Source of the DNA: Bacillota bacterium
GTDB taxonomy: Bacteria; Bacillota; Bacilli; Bacillales_A; Planococcaceae
NCBI GenBank assembly: GCA_023405135.1
Contig: JAEXYZ010000011.1
Coordinates: 1 to 9,836 of the forward strand
Direction: 5' to 3'
DNA: 9,836 bases
A model generated the notes under the pieces. It had not been told where the DNA came from, made no database searches, and saw only the letters and a program-made list of their open reading frames with translations. Position numbers and translations under genes: made by a program. Positions 1 to 5,170 of the stretch are shown here, piece after piece (within the stretch, counting starts at the first letter, position 1; each line of letters begins with the position of its first letter).

Positions 1-128
1 CCGAGTAGTTTGTCAAAGGCTCTTTTCACTTTGACAAGCTACTTGGGATGTGGAACACTCCATGAATGGTTGTTGCGCAGAACAAAAACTTAATTTTTTT
101 GTGTCCAAAATCTTGACGTAGATCCACT
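1..128. mobile_element. Probable insertion-sequence end with a strong hairpin
   Basis: Positions 1-18 and 29-46 form an 18-bp stem (16 of 18 matched, the exceptions being G-U pairs in RNA) around a 10-base loop. The region up to about 128 does not continue the ATPase gene to its right. That gene loses family resemblance immediately after its LSPGQK motif, so a junction lies near 128-130. On the minus strand the segment inside the junction reads CAAGATTTTGGACACAAAAA, which looks like a terminal inverted repeat of an IS3-type element. The element cannot be named from this stub and its transposase would lie to the left. Confidence 0.35.
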
Positions 129-688
129 TTTTGCCCTGGAGATAATTTTTCTAAAGGTTTACCTTTAAACTCAATAAAATAATTCACGTCAAAATAATCA
201 TCGAAAATCCAGTTATAAAAATCTTTAATTGTAAAACTACTTTTCATTAAATTATCTTTTGTACGTTTTTCTCCAAAAACATATTTAACAAAGGAATCGC
301 CTTCAACAACATCTATAAAGCTTGTCAAAGAATCTAAATTATCTCTATCAAGATCAATACTATCTATTTGCTCAACTTGTGAGAAAATAATATCTTGTAA
401 TGCTTCTAATATTTTTTCTTGAGAATTTCCAACTCTATGATTAATAATCGCATTTTCTTTATCCAGGAACTTATTTTTATTGAATTCTATTTTTACTTTA
501 AACGTTATATTATTATTTGACTCTAACTCAGATTTTAACCCCATATATTTTTCTTTTTGATTAATTTTTATTAAAATTATTTCTTTATAATGATTTTTTC
601 TTTGCTTTTTTAATTCCAAGATTTGCTCTTTTATTTTTTCAATAGACGCCAGTTGGCTCATGAAATTTATAATAAATAGACGGCACAT
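26..688 (-). pseudogene. C-terminal fragment of an SMC/ABC-like AAA ATPase, truncated
   Basis: The open frame has 220 codons, but it is a gene remnant. Its first residues (about 688-640) have no ribosome binding site and overlap another decayed frame. From about 640 to 130 it reads as the tail of a long coiled coil followed by the C-terminal head of a large SMC-like ATPase. The head ends in FKGKPLEKLSPGQK, resembling the ABC signature (LSPGQKGT) of the big anti-phage or TrlF-like ATPases. The Walker B aspartate, D-loop and switch that should follow are missing. The last ~33 residues are foreign sequence, probably from an insertion sequence. There is no Walker A, so no ATPase activity is expected. 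The parent protein was probably a defence ATPase, but family assignment beyond SMC-like rests on the signature region only. Confidence 0.5.
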
Positions 689-857
689 TTTGAAATTCGG
701 CTAAACCTTTTATAATCATTGCTCTTTCAACTGAAATATCCATCATTTGAACTAACTGGTCGATAGTATGAGTATGATTTTACTTATTTTTACTTTAGCT
801 TTTCGAAGTTTTGTTTTTTTCATTTTGTGTTAGTGGCAACTTTGGATTAAAACTCAA
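639..857 (-). pseudogene. Decayed 5' part of a helix-hairpin-helix protein gene
   Basis: An AAAGGAGG ribosome binding site (about 862-869) precedes a TTG start at 855-857. The frame begins MSFNPKLPLTQNEKNK and meets two in-frame stops within about 26 codons. It then resumes as HTIDQLVQMMDISVERAM followed by IIKGLAEFQNVPSIYYKF, and stops at 639-641. The IKGLAEFQxVPSI stretch resembles the helix-hairpin-helix segment of small Firmicute DNA-binding proteins of the 'pathogenicity locus' (Cdd1-like) type; that match is from memory. A one-base shift around 790-800 would bypass the two stops (KAKVKISKI in the neighbouring frame), so at least two frameshifts are likely. The TTG start overlaps the stop of the preceding fragment, which suggests a former two-gene operon. 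It is not expected to make a product. Confidence 0.4.
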
Positions 858-939
858 ATACTTCCTCCTTTAAATATGTATGTTTATTTAGTAATTCTTT
901 ATCTTCCTGTGAAAGTCCTTCCTCAACAAAATGGTCCGA
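847..939 (-). pseudogene. 30-codon C-terminal gene tail, family unknown
   Basis: The frame reads DHFVEEGLSQEDKELL then NKHTYLKEEVFEF and stops at 847-849. Its composition is protein-like, and its stop overlaps the TTG start of the next fragment, as in a translationally coupled gene pair. It has no start codon; a stop lies just upstream, next to the palindromic repeat at 922-950. I read it as the surviving tail of a gene cut off when the transposon-end structure formed. I do not recognise the family. Confidence 0.3.
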
Positions 940-950
940 TTATGGAATAA
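922..950. repeat. Palindromic repeat, copy 1 (matches 4712-4740)
   Basis: This 29-base stretch matches the one at 4712-4740 at 22 positions, including an unbroken GATTATGGAATAA. This copy has lost much of the dyad symmetry still visible in copy 2. Both copies lie just inside a cluster of the ~25-bp transposon-end repeats. Confidence 0.55.
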
Positions 951-981
951 GAAAAAATCCTGCATATCAACACAGGATTTT
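946..981 (-). terminator. Rho-independent terminator, minus strand
   Basis: AAAATCCTG (954-962) pairs perfectly with CAGGATTTT (973-981) around a 10-base loop. Read on the minus strand, the stem is followed by TTTTTTCTTATT, a usable U-tract. It would stop transcripts coming from the gene at 1133-1543 through the transposon end. The outer arm overlaps the innermost end repeat (978-1002), so the terminator belongs to the mobile element rather than to the flanking gene. Confidence 0.65.
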
Positions 982-1072
982 CAATCAAACTTTATTATAA
1001 ATTAAATTATCAATCTTTGTTTTAAATAATCAAATTTTGTTTTAAACGATCAATCCTTTTTATAAAACTACA
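978..1072 (-). mobile_element. Tn7-like transposon end with four overlapping repeats (right-end type)
   Basis: Read on the minus strand from 1072, the sequence starts TGTAGTTT. Four ~25-bp repeats follow at 1043-1067, 1023-1047, 1003-1027 and 978-1002, spaced 20, 20 and 25 bases. The shared core is AAAnAAAGnTTGATC with variations. The plan (TGT terminus, about 8 bases, then four overlapping transposase-binding sites) copies the right end of Tn7. The same repeats occur three times, spaced apart, at 4548-4699. The element would extend leftward from here. No tns genes are visible to the left, so this may be a decayed element. The outer boundary at 1072/1073 is inferred by analogy, and 1073-1077 (CACGG) would be the target duplication. 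Confidence 0.6.
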
Positions 1073-1132
1073 CACGGTTCTTTGATAACTTCCCCTCCCT
1101 CTCTATAAGAACGCAAAATTATAGAAAAACAA

Positions 1133-1543
1133 TTATCTATTTCGTATCTTCTGTTTGCACAATGTTTCCTGAGTCTTTAAAAACGTTTCAATTTGCCCTA
1201 ACAATCCAAATGACAAATTCCAGCTCGAAGTCAAATTTTGAGGTTCTTTATTAAGTACATTTAAATACGCGACTAAATCATCCATTAACGGATTTTCGTC
1301 AATAAATACATTCCCTTTATGTCCATCAAAACTCTTAATAAAGAAATGTCCTTCTTCACATCTGAATAAAAGATGAATATTTCCTTGTGTTCGAAAAAGA
1401 TAATCTATCTTTGCTGGAATACGATGCTGAGAATTAATGACGAATTCTGTTGTTTCGTATTCATCATTATCATTTACTTCAATCGTTGTAATTAAATGCG
1501 AATAATCAAAGTTACATACTGAACAATTTAGTGTATCTTTCAT
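1133..1543 (-). CDS. Hypothetical protein with putative zinc-binding residues, 136 aa
   Basis: I do not recognise this protein. The start is the ATG at 1541-1543, preceded at good distance by GGAGG; an in-frame TTG five codons upstream overlaps that ribosome binding site and is less likely. Visible features are a CxxC pair (Cys7, Cys10) and a later CxxxH (Cys62, His66 in RCEEGH), which could bind one zinc like a split zinc ribbon. The last third is hydrophobic and probably helical (VAYLNVLN, FGLLGQIETFLK). There is no signal peptide or membrane segment. A good promoter lies at 1599-1627, so the gene is probably transcribed alone. Its 3' end lies 60 bases from the Tn7-like end at 1072. That is the geometry expected of an attachment gene for a Tn7-like element, but nothing else supports that role. 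Confidence 0.75.
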   Translation of the reverse strand: MKDTLNCSVCNFDYSHLITTIEVNDNDEYETTEFVINSQHRIPAKIDYLFRTQGNIHLLFRCEEGHFFIKSFDGHKGNVFIDENPLMDDLVAYLNVLNKEPQNLTSSWNLSFGLLGQIETFLKTQETLCKQKIRNR

Positions 1544-1598
1544 AATCCTCGCCTCCAATGTGTTTTAGATTGATGAATTGTTTTGCTTTCCTCTATTT

Positions 1599-1627
1599 AT
1601 ATTACCATAATTTGTAATTAATTGAAA
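1599..1627 (-). promoter_or_regulatory. Sigma-A-type promoter for the 136-aa gene
   Basis: Minus strand: TTTCAA (1622-1627), a 17-base spacer, and TAATAT (1599-1604) preceded by TGG as an extended -10. It lies about 55 bases upstream of the ATG at 1543. The -35 is weak, but the extended -10 compensates. Confidence 0.5.
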
Positions 1628-1636
1628 GAAATAGAT

Positions 1637-1648
1637 ACAAACGTTTGT
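1637..1648. promoter_or_regulatory. 12-bp perfect palindrome, possible operator
   Basis: ACAAACGTTTGT is perfectly self-complementary and sits 10 bases upstream of the -35 box of the promoter at 1599-1627. That position suits an activator or repressor site. A palindrome of this length can also arise by chance. Confidence 0.3.
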
Positions 1649-1708
1649 TCTTGACACTGCTCTTAAATAGTGGTAAAGGGTGGCAGTAAATAATTAAATA
1701 TTTTATCT

Positions 1709-1755
1709 AGGTTAATTAGTTAACCCTTGTTTATATAGAGGTTTAATGGTTAACC
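1709..1755. repeat. Two imperfect direct copies of a 17-bp GGTTAA...TTAACC dyad
   Basis: Positions 1709-1725 and 1739-1755 match at 14 of 17 bases, and each ends in GTTAACC. The first is an inverted repeat (GGTTAA, four bases, TTAACC). They straddle the 3' end of the gene at 1743-2513. AT-rich stems without a U-tract argue against a terminator, so a protein-binding site is possible. Confidence 0.3.
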
Positions 1756-2513
1756 TTTATTTCTTGTTCTTTAGTAATGGTCTGTTCGATTGCATTTACA
1801 AATATGTCAGCATTATAGCTGCTTATTGAGGAGACTAGTATTTCATATTTATCGGTATCAGTTGAGTAATACACCTTTTCCCCAACACCAATTTTCTCAA
1901 AGGATTCAGTTGAGAAACCAGGAGAACTAACTTTAACATTTACTGATCTTATATAATTAGAATCTGTTATTATTGTTTGAACAGCAATATAGAGTTCATT
2001 ATCAAAGTAAACAGCACTGTCACCTTCGTTTATGAAATGAGATTCAGATAAGTGATTTGGATTGTTTTTAGTTTCTTTATAAATATTATCTAAAGAATTA
2101 TTTGTGTCCTCTTTTTGAGATGCTTTAACTTCTAATTCCGTTATCTTCGCTTTTAACATATCATTCTCAGCTTGTAGTGACTTATTTTCTGTCATAATTT
2201 CAATATTTTTATCCTCTGATATTGTGAGTGAAGTTTTGAGATTGGAAAACTCTTGGGGGAATTTTTCTTTTGCAATTTCTTCCCCTTTAATTTTTCCAGC
2301 ACCGTAACATGCCATCATGAATCCAACTACTGCAATAATATTTAAAAAAGTCCATTTCCTCGTAAAGTAAAGTATCCTTTTAAAAATATCCCTTTTTTTT
2401 TTTTTAGGAGGTTCTTCATCCAATTGTTCTACTTTCTCTTTTCTTGTTGGCATAGATATGGCAGTGATTTTTTTCTTTTGTGTACTAAATTCTCTTCGGA
2501 AATCGTTTCCCAT
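1743..2513 (-). CDS. Membrane-anchored coiled-coil protein, 256 aa, unknown function
   Basis: The start is the ATG at 2511-2513, nine bases after GAGG. An in-frame ATG three codons upstream overlaps that site and is rejected. Residues 1-53 are basic and hydrophilic, including PPKKKKRD at about 35-42. Residues 54-73 form one membrane helix (W54 to G73), with the basic side placing the N-terminus in the cytoplasm. About 84-130 is a short coiled coil (ENKSLQAENDMLKAKITELE). The rest, about 155-256, looks beta-rich and would lie outside the membrane. I do not recognise the family. The KKKK codons form a run of 13 A on the coding strand (2393-2405), a likely slippage site. A strong promoter (2569-2596) drives it. 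It lies on the 3' exon side of the group II intron. Confidence 0.8.
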   Translation of the reverse strand: MGNDFRREFSTQKKKITAISMPTRKEKVEQLDEEPPKKKKRDIFKRILYFTRKWTFLNIIAVVGFMMACYGAGKIKGEEIAKEKFPQEFSNLKTSLTISEDKNIEIMTENKSLQAENDMLKAKITELEVKASQKEDTNNSLDNIYKETKNNPNHLSESHFINEGDSAVYFDNELYIAVQTIITDSNYIRSVNVKVSSPGFSTESFEKIGVGEKVYYSTDTDKYEILVSSISSYNADIFVNAIEQTITKEQEIKVNH

Positions 2514-2568
2514 GAATATCATCCTCTATCTAGATTTATAAAAAATGGATATATCTAAACAAATCGCT

Positions 2569-2596
2569 AGTATAAGTATTTCTTACACTATCTCAA
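2569..2596 (-). promoter_or_regulatory. Promoter for the 256-aa membrane protein gene
   Basis: Minus strand: TTGAGA (2591-2596), a 16-base spacer, and TATACT (2569-2574). Both boxes are close to the sigma-A consensus. Expected transcription start is about 2562, giving a leader of about 50 bases before the ATG at 2513. It lies outside the group II intron, so the gene does not depend on splicing. Confidence 0.6.
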
Positions 2597-2649
2597 CCAT
2601 TATTCTACATGAATAATAGAAAGCGTTCCTTAACAATCTTATAAGCCCA

Positions 2650-4505
2650 ATCGAGTAGAGGAAAAATAAGTTGACTTATTTTCGCCCCTCTCACAACACC
2701 GTACATACGGGTCTCGTATACGGCGTTTCAATTTATATCACAGTGTGAACTTCTAAGTAACGTTCTAAAGCAGAGGGCATTCCCCTCTGCTTTAGTCTTT
2801 TATTAGAGATTGCTCTATGAACAACTTTCGATAATCCGATAAATCGATAACCTTTCCTACAGAATGTTAAGCCTTTGGCTTCTTCTTCGGGTATACCTAA
2901 TTGGATTAGCGACCTTATCTGTCTTCTTGGTACCTTCCATTGTTTCCAAATGATTACCCTTATTCTTGAGCGTAGTTTCTTATCAATTTCACGCATAGCC
3001 GTTTTCATGTTTGCAGTTCTAAAGTAATTTACCCAACCAAATATTACTTGTTTTAGTTTCAGTATTCGGTAGTCTAACGGAATGCTCCAGTTTCGTTTTG
3101 TTAGTTGTCGAAGTTTCCTTTTAAATTTCTGTACTGAAATTGGATGTGGTCGGACTTGATATTTCTTATCTTTTGAATCGTAGTAATATCCAAACCCCAA
3201 AAATTTCAAGTCTTTTGGACAAGCGATTTTACTCTTTTCTGCATTGACAATCAACCCTAATTTCTTTTCTATAAATTTCACGACTGATTCCATTACTCTA
3301 TTTGCAGCTTTCTCACTCTTCACAAAGATAAGAGCGTCATCCGCATATCTCACGAATTGGAGTCTTCTATTTTCTAGTTCCTTGTCCAGTTCATTCAACA
3401 TTATGTTACTTAGCAGTGGGCTAAGGTTCCCTCCTTGCGGGGTTCCAATCGGTGTTTCTTCATATTTCCCCTTTACCATGACCCCACTGACCAAGTATTT
3501 TCTTATTAAAGAAATGACATCTCCATCATCGATTGTTTTGGATATAATTCGCATGAGTTTATCATGGTTGACTGTGTCGAAAAATCTTTCAAGGTCAATG
3601 TCCACTATCCAATCATATCCATCGTTCAGAAATTCGAGGCTTTTTATGATTGCCACTCACAACTTCTATTTGGTCTAAAACCGTAACTGTATTCACTGAA
3701 CTCTTTTTCAAATATCGGACTGAGTACTTGATGAATTGCCTGTTGAACTACCCTATCCACTACTGTTGATATTCCCAGTTTGCGCATCTTTCCATTTTCT
3801 TTTGGGATTTCCACTCGTAAGGCATCTTGTGGTTGATATCTTTTGGTTCTGATGCGCTGACGTAGCTCATCCTTGTTCTCTTTCAGATACTTTTTAAGTT
3901 CATCAACCGTTATTCCGTCGACTCCACCTACACCTTTATTTTTATAGACACGTAAGTAGGCTTCATTCATATTTTAATTGCTTAGAATCTTTTCTAATAG
4001 TTGCACACTCGTTTCTCCTTTCCTCTCACGTAGTAAGTAATATCTCCATTTTGGTTATCATTTGAGATACGCTCATACTTTCACTATTAACACATTCGGA
4101 GTCCGTTACTTACGCATTTGTGGCGTTGAAACACTATAAATTGTTCAGCCCTTCATGACCAAAGGTCATTACTATGGCTTCTGCTGACTTCTTGCGACTA
4201 ACCGTTTTCGACTGTAACTATGTACATCCGCAAGACCTCCCAGGGTAAGACAACTATCTTTCCTCTTTTACTCGCCTGATTTACTCTGCAAAGTTACGCA
4301 CATCTTTTGGACTTTAACTTGTTATGGAGTCTTATCCCTTTGTAGAGCCTTGGTATCAGATTTCTGTTCGTCGAGCCAAGATTTTATTCCACGCTTCCTC
4401 CAGCCCTTATCTCGCGATAAGTACCTTGCGCTTCCTTAGTGGTTGGTCGATGTGTACCTCCACAGTGGACTTTCACCACCGAGATAGTTGCCATGCCTGG
4501 CACAC
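2650..4505 (-). mobile_element. Group II intron, bacterial class C type, about 1.86 kb
   Basis: Read on the minus strand, the intron opens with GTGTGCCAGGCATGG at 4505 and ends near CTCGAT at 2650. The 5' RNA domains occupy about 4007-4505, and a broken reverse transcriptase gene fills 2733-4006. Domain V follows at about 2695-2726, a hairpin with CCGTATACG, loop AGAC, CCGTATG and a CGC triad as in class C introns. Domain VI is an AGAGG...CCTCT stem at about 2655-2690. The 5' exon is a terminator hairpin followed by TTTTTTAT, the target preferred by class C introns. ATAAAA at 4382-4387 (minus strand) could serve as EBS1 by pairing with TTTTAT of the exon. The 3' boundary is accurate to a few bases. 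Confidence 0.85.
2733..4006 (-). pseudogene. ltrA: Group II intron reverse transcriptase/maturase, two lesions
   Basis: The gene starts at a GTG (4004-4006) after AAAGGAG and opens QLLEKILSN. It hits TAA at 3974-3976, then continues NMNEAYLRVYKNKG. A second lesion is a missing A between 3655 and 3656: GFRPNRSCE should run into MAIIKSLEF, but the frame closes as CEWQS. Repaired, the protein would be about 424 residues, the usual length for class C proteins without an endonuclease domain. Reverse transcriptase blocks are clear: GIPTVVDR-like (LGISTVVDR), VDIDLERFFDTVNHD, GTPQGGNLSPLLSNI and the catalytic YADD (3336-3347), followed by the thumb and maturase part (FGWVNYFR). The intact product would copy the intron RNA and help it splice. 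Here mobility should be lost unless a related protein acts in trans. The single-base loss could also be a sequencing error, but the separate nonsense codon makes real decay more likely. Confidence 0.9.
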
Positions 4506-4537
4506 ATAAAAAAGCACCTCCCAATAATGGGGGTGCT
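4506..4537 (-). terminator. Rho-independent terminator forming the intron's 5' exon
   Basis: Positions 4513-4521 and 4529-4537 form a nine-pair stem (one G-U) with a seven-base loop. On the minus strand it is followed by TTTTTTAT directly abutting the intron start. No minus-strand gene lies immediately upstream, because the transposon end begins at 4548. The terminator therefore probably belonged to a gene now separated from it by that transposon. Confidence 0.85.
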
Positions 4538-4547
4538 ATAAAGCGGT

Positions 4548-4699
4548 TGTAGCTTTAAAATAAAGTTTGTTCAAAAATGCCTTATAAACTACAGTCCACG
4601 ATAAATGAAAAGAATCCATTTTGAAAATAAGATTGATCAAAATTAATTACTTATACAACATACTTAAGTTTCGGTTTTATAAAAAAGTTTGATCATTTT
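4548..4699 (+). mobile_element. Tn7-like transposon end with three spaced repeats (left-end type)
   Basis: On the plus strand the end opens TGTAGCTT at 4548, followed by ~25-bp repeats at 4553-4577, 4619-4643 and 4675-4699. They share the core AAAnAAAGnTTGATC with the four repeats at 978-1067, and the third is nearly the same as the outermost of those. A TGT terminus, about 8 bases, then three separated binding sites over about 150 bp copies the left end of Tn7, whose own site (GACAATAAAGTCTTAAACTG) is similar in its AATAAAGT core. The element should extend rightward and carry the defence operon as cargo. Transposase genes and the partner end lie beyond the window. The possible target duplication is GCGGT (4543-4547). 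Confidence 0.65.
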
Positions 4700-4708
4700 C
4701 TACTTGTG

Positions 4709-4740
4709 TTGCTCCACAATCGCGCCTGATTATGGAATAA
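4709..4740. repeat. Palindromic repeat, copy 2 (matches 922-950)
   Basis: TTGCTCCACAATC (4709-4721) and GATTATGGAATAA (4728-4740) are inverted copies matching at 10 of 13 positions around GCGCCT. It lies 10 bases inside the innermost transposon-end repeat. It resembles dispersed palindromes of Bacillaceae genomes, but I cannot name the family. Confidence 0.55.
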
Positions 4741-4803
4741 CGAGATGGAATATCAAATAACTTTAGAAGAATTCCGTTTGAATTAGTTTAAGTAAGGTTG
4801 TTC

Positions 4804-4980
4804 TTATTTCCCTATTTCATCAAATCGCTTAATCCGTTCACCAATTTCGTCACGGACACGTTGAAATTCAGACCACTCTTTTCCAGCAGGGTCATCAAAT
4901 CCCCAGTGTTCACGTTTAACATGTGGCGGTGTGATTGGACATTTATCAGCAGAATCTCCACATAATATAACATAAGTTAA
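4804..4980 (-). pseudogene. arsC: Arsenate reductase ArsC, C-terminal fragment
   Basis: The last 58 codons of a thioredoxin-linked arsenate reductase remain, ending at TAA 4804-4806. The recognisable part runs LTYVILCGDSADKCP, then TPPHVKREHWGFDDP and FQRVRDEIGERI. The two cysteines of CGDSADKC correspond to Cys82 and Cys89 of the Bacillus and Staphylococcus enzyme, which carry the disulfide relay. The N-terminal P-loop with the nucleophilic cysteine (Cys10, CxxxxxR) is absent: upstream of 4980 the frame turns into AT-rich sequence with no ArsC character. The open frame continues to an ATG at 5094, but that part is probably random. The fragment cannot reduce arsenate. It suggests that arsenic-resistance cargo once sat at this end of the transposon and was replaced by the operon starting at 5171. 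Confidence 0.85.
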
Positions 4981-5094
4981 TTTTTTGCAAACTAACAACA
5001 ACCCTATTATCCATTTGCTTTTTTTATTATTAGGGCTAATATAGCATTTAAGGGGATGTGAAATATATACATTAAATGAAAAAATATGAAACAA

Positions 5095-5123
5095 TTTACA
5101 TAGAAATTTTCTAATATGATAAA
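5095..5123 (+). promoter_or_regulatory. Candidate promoter of the ABC-3C operon
   Basis: TTTACA (5095-5100), a 17-base spacer and GATAAA (5118-5123), within the overlapping TATGATAAAAT region. It would give a leader of about 40 bases before the GTG at 5171. The region is very AT-rich, so other placements (for example TATGAT at 5115-5120 with a short spacer) are possible. Confidence 0.4.
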
Positions 5124-5170
5124 ATTATAGAAAAATCAAAATATTAAAGACCTTGTGGAGGTTACTCAAA

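Noticed and set aside
978..1072. CRISPR array or plasmid iterons
   Set aside because: The repeats overlap or are spaced 20-25 bases without spacers, vary in sequence, and recur in inverted orientation at 4548-4699 with a TGT terminus, which fits transposase binding sites better than CRISPR or an origin.
3244..3678. 144-codon plus-strand frame
   Set aside because: It lies antisense within the group II intron reverse transcriptase, whose motifs (YADD, GTPQGG) are unmistakable on the other strand.
4324..4509. 61-codon plus-strand frame
   Set aside because: It covers the structured 5' RNA domains of the group II intron in antisense and has no ribosome binding site.
1073..4547. The region between the two repeat clusters as the body of a single Tn7-like transposon
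   Set aside because: The orientation of the repeats and the TGT termini places the outer edges at 1072 and 4548, so both elements extend away from this region. The flanking pentamers (CACGG and GCGGT) also differ.
4745..4786. Short plus-strand frame MEYQITLEEFRLN
   Set aside because: It has 13 codons and no clear ribosome binding site; it could be a gene start remnant but nothing supports it.
4981..5094. N-terminal extension of the arsC fragment to an ATG at 5094
   Set aside because: The residues have no ArsC character and no P-loop cysteine motif, and the DNA is AT-rich intergenic sequence overlapping the operon promoter region.
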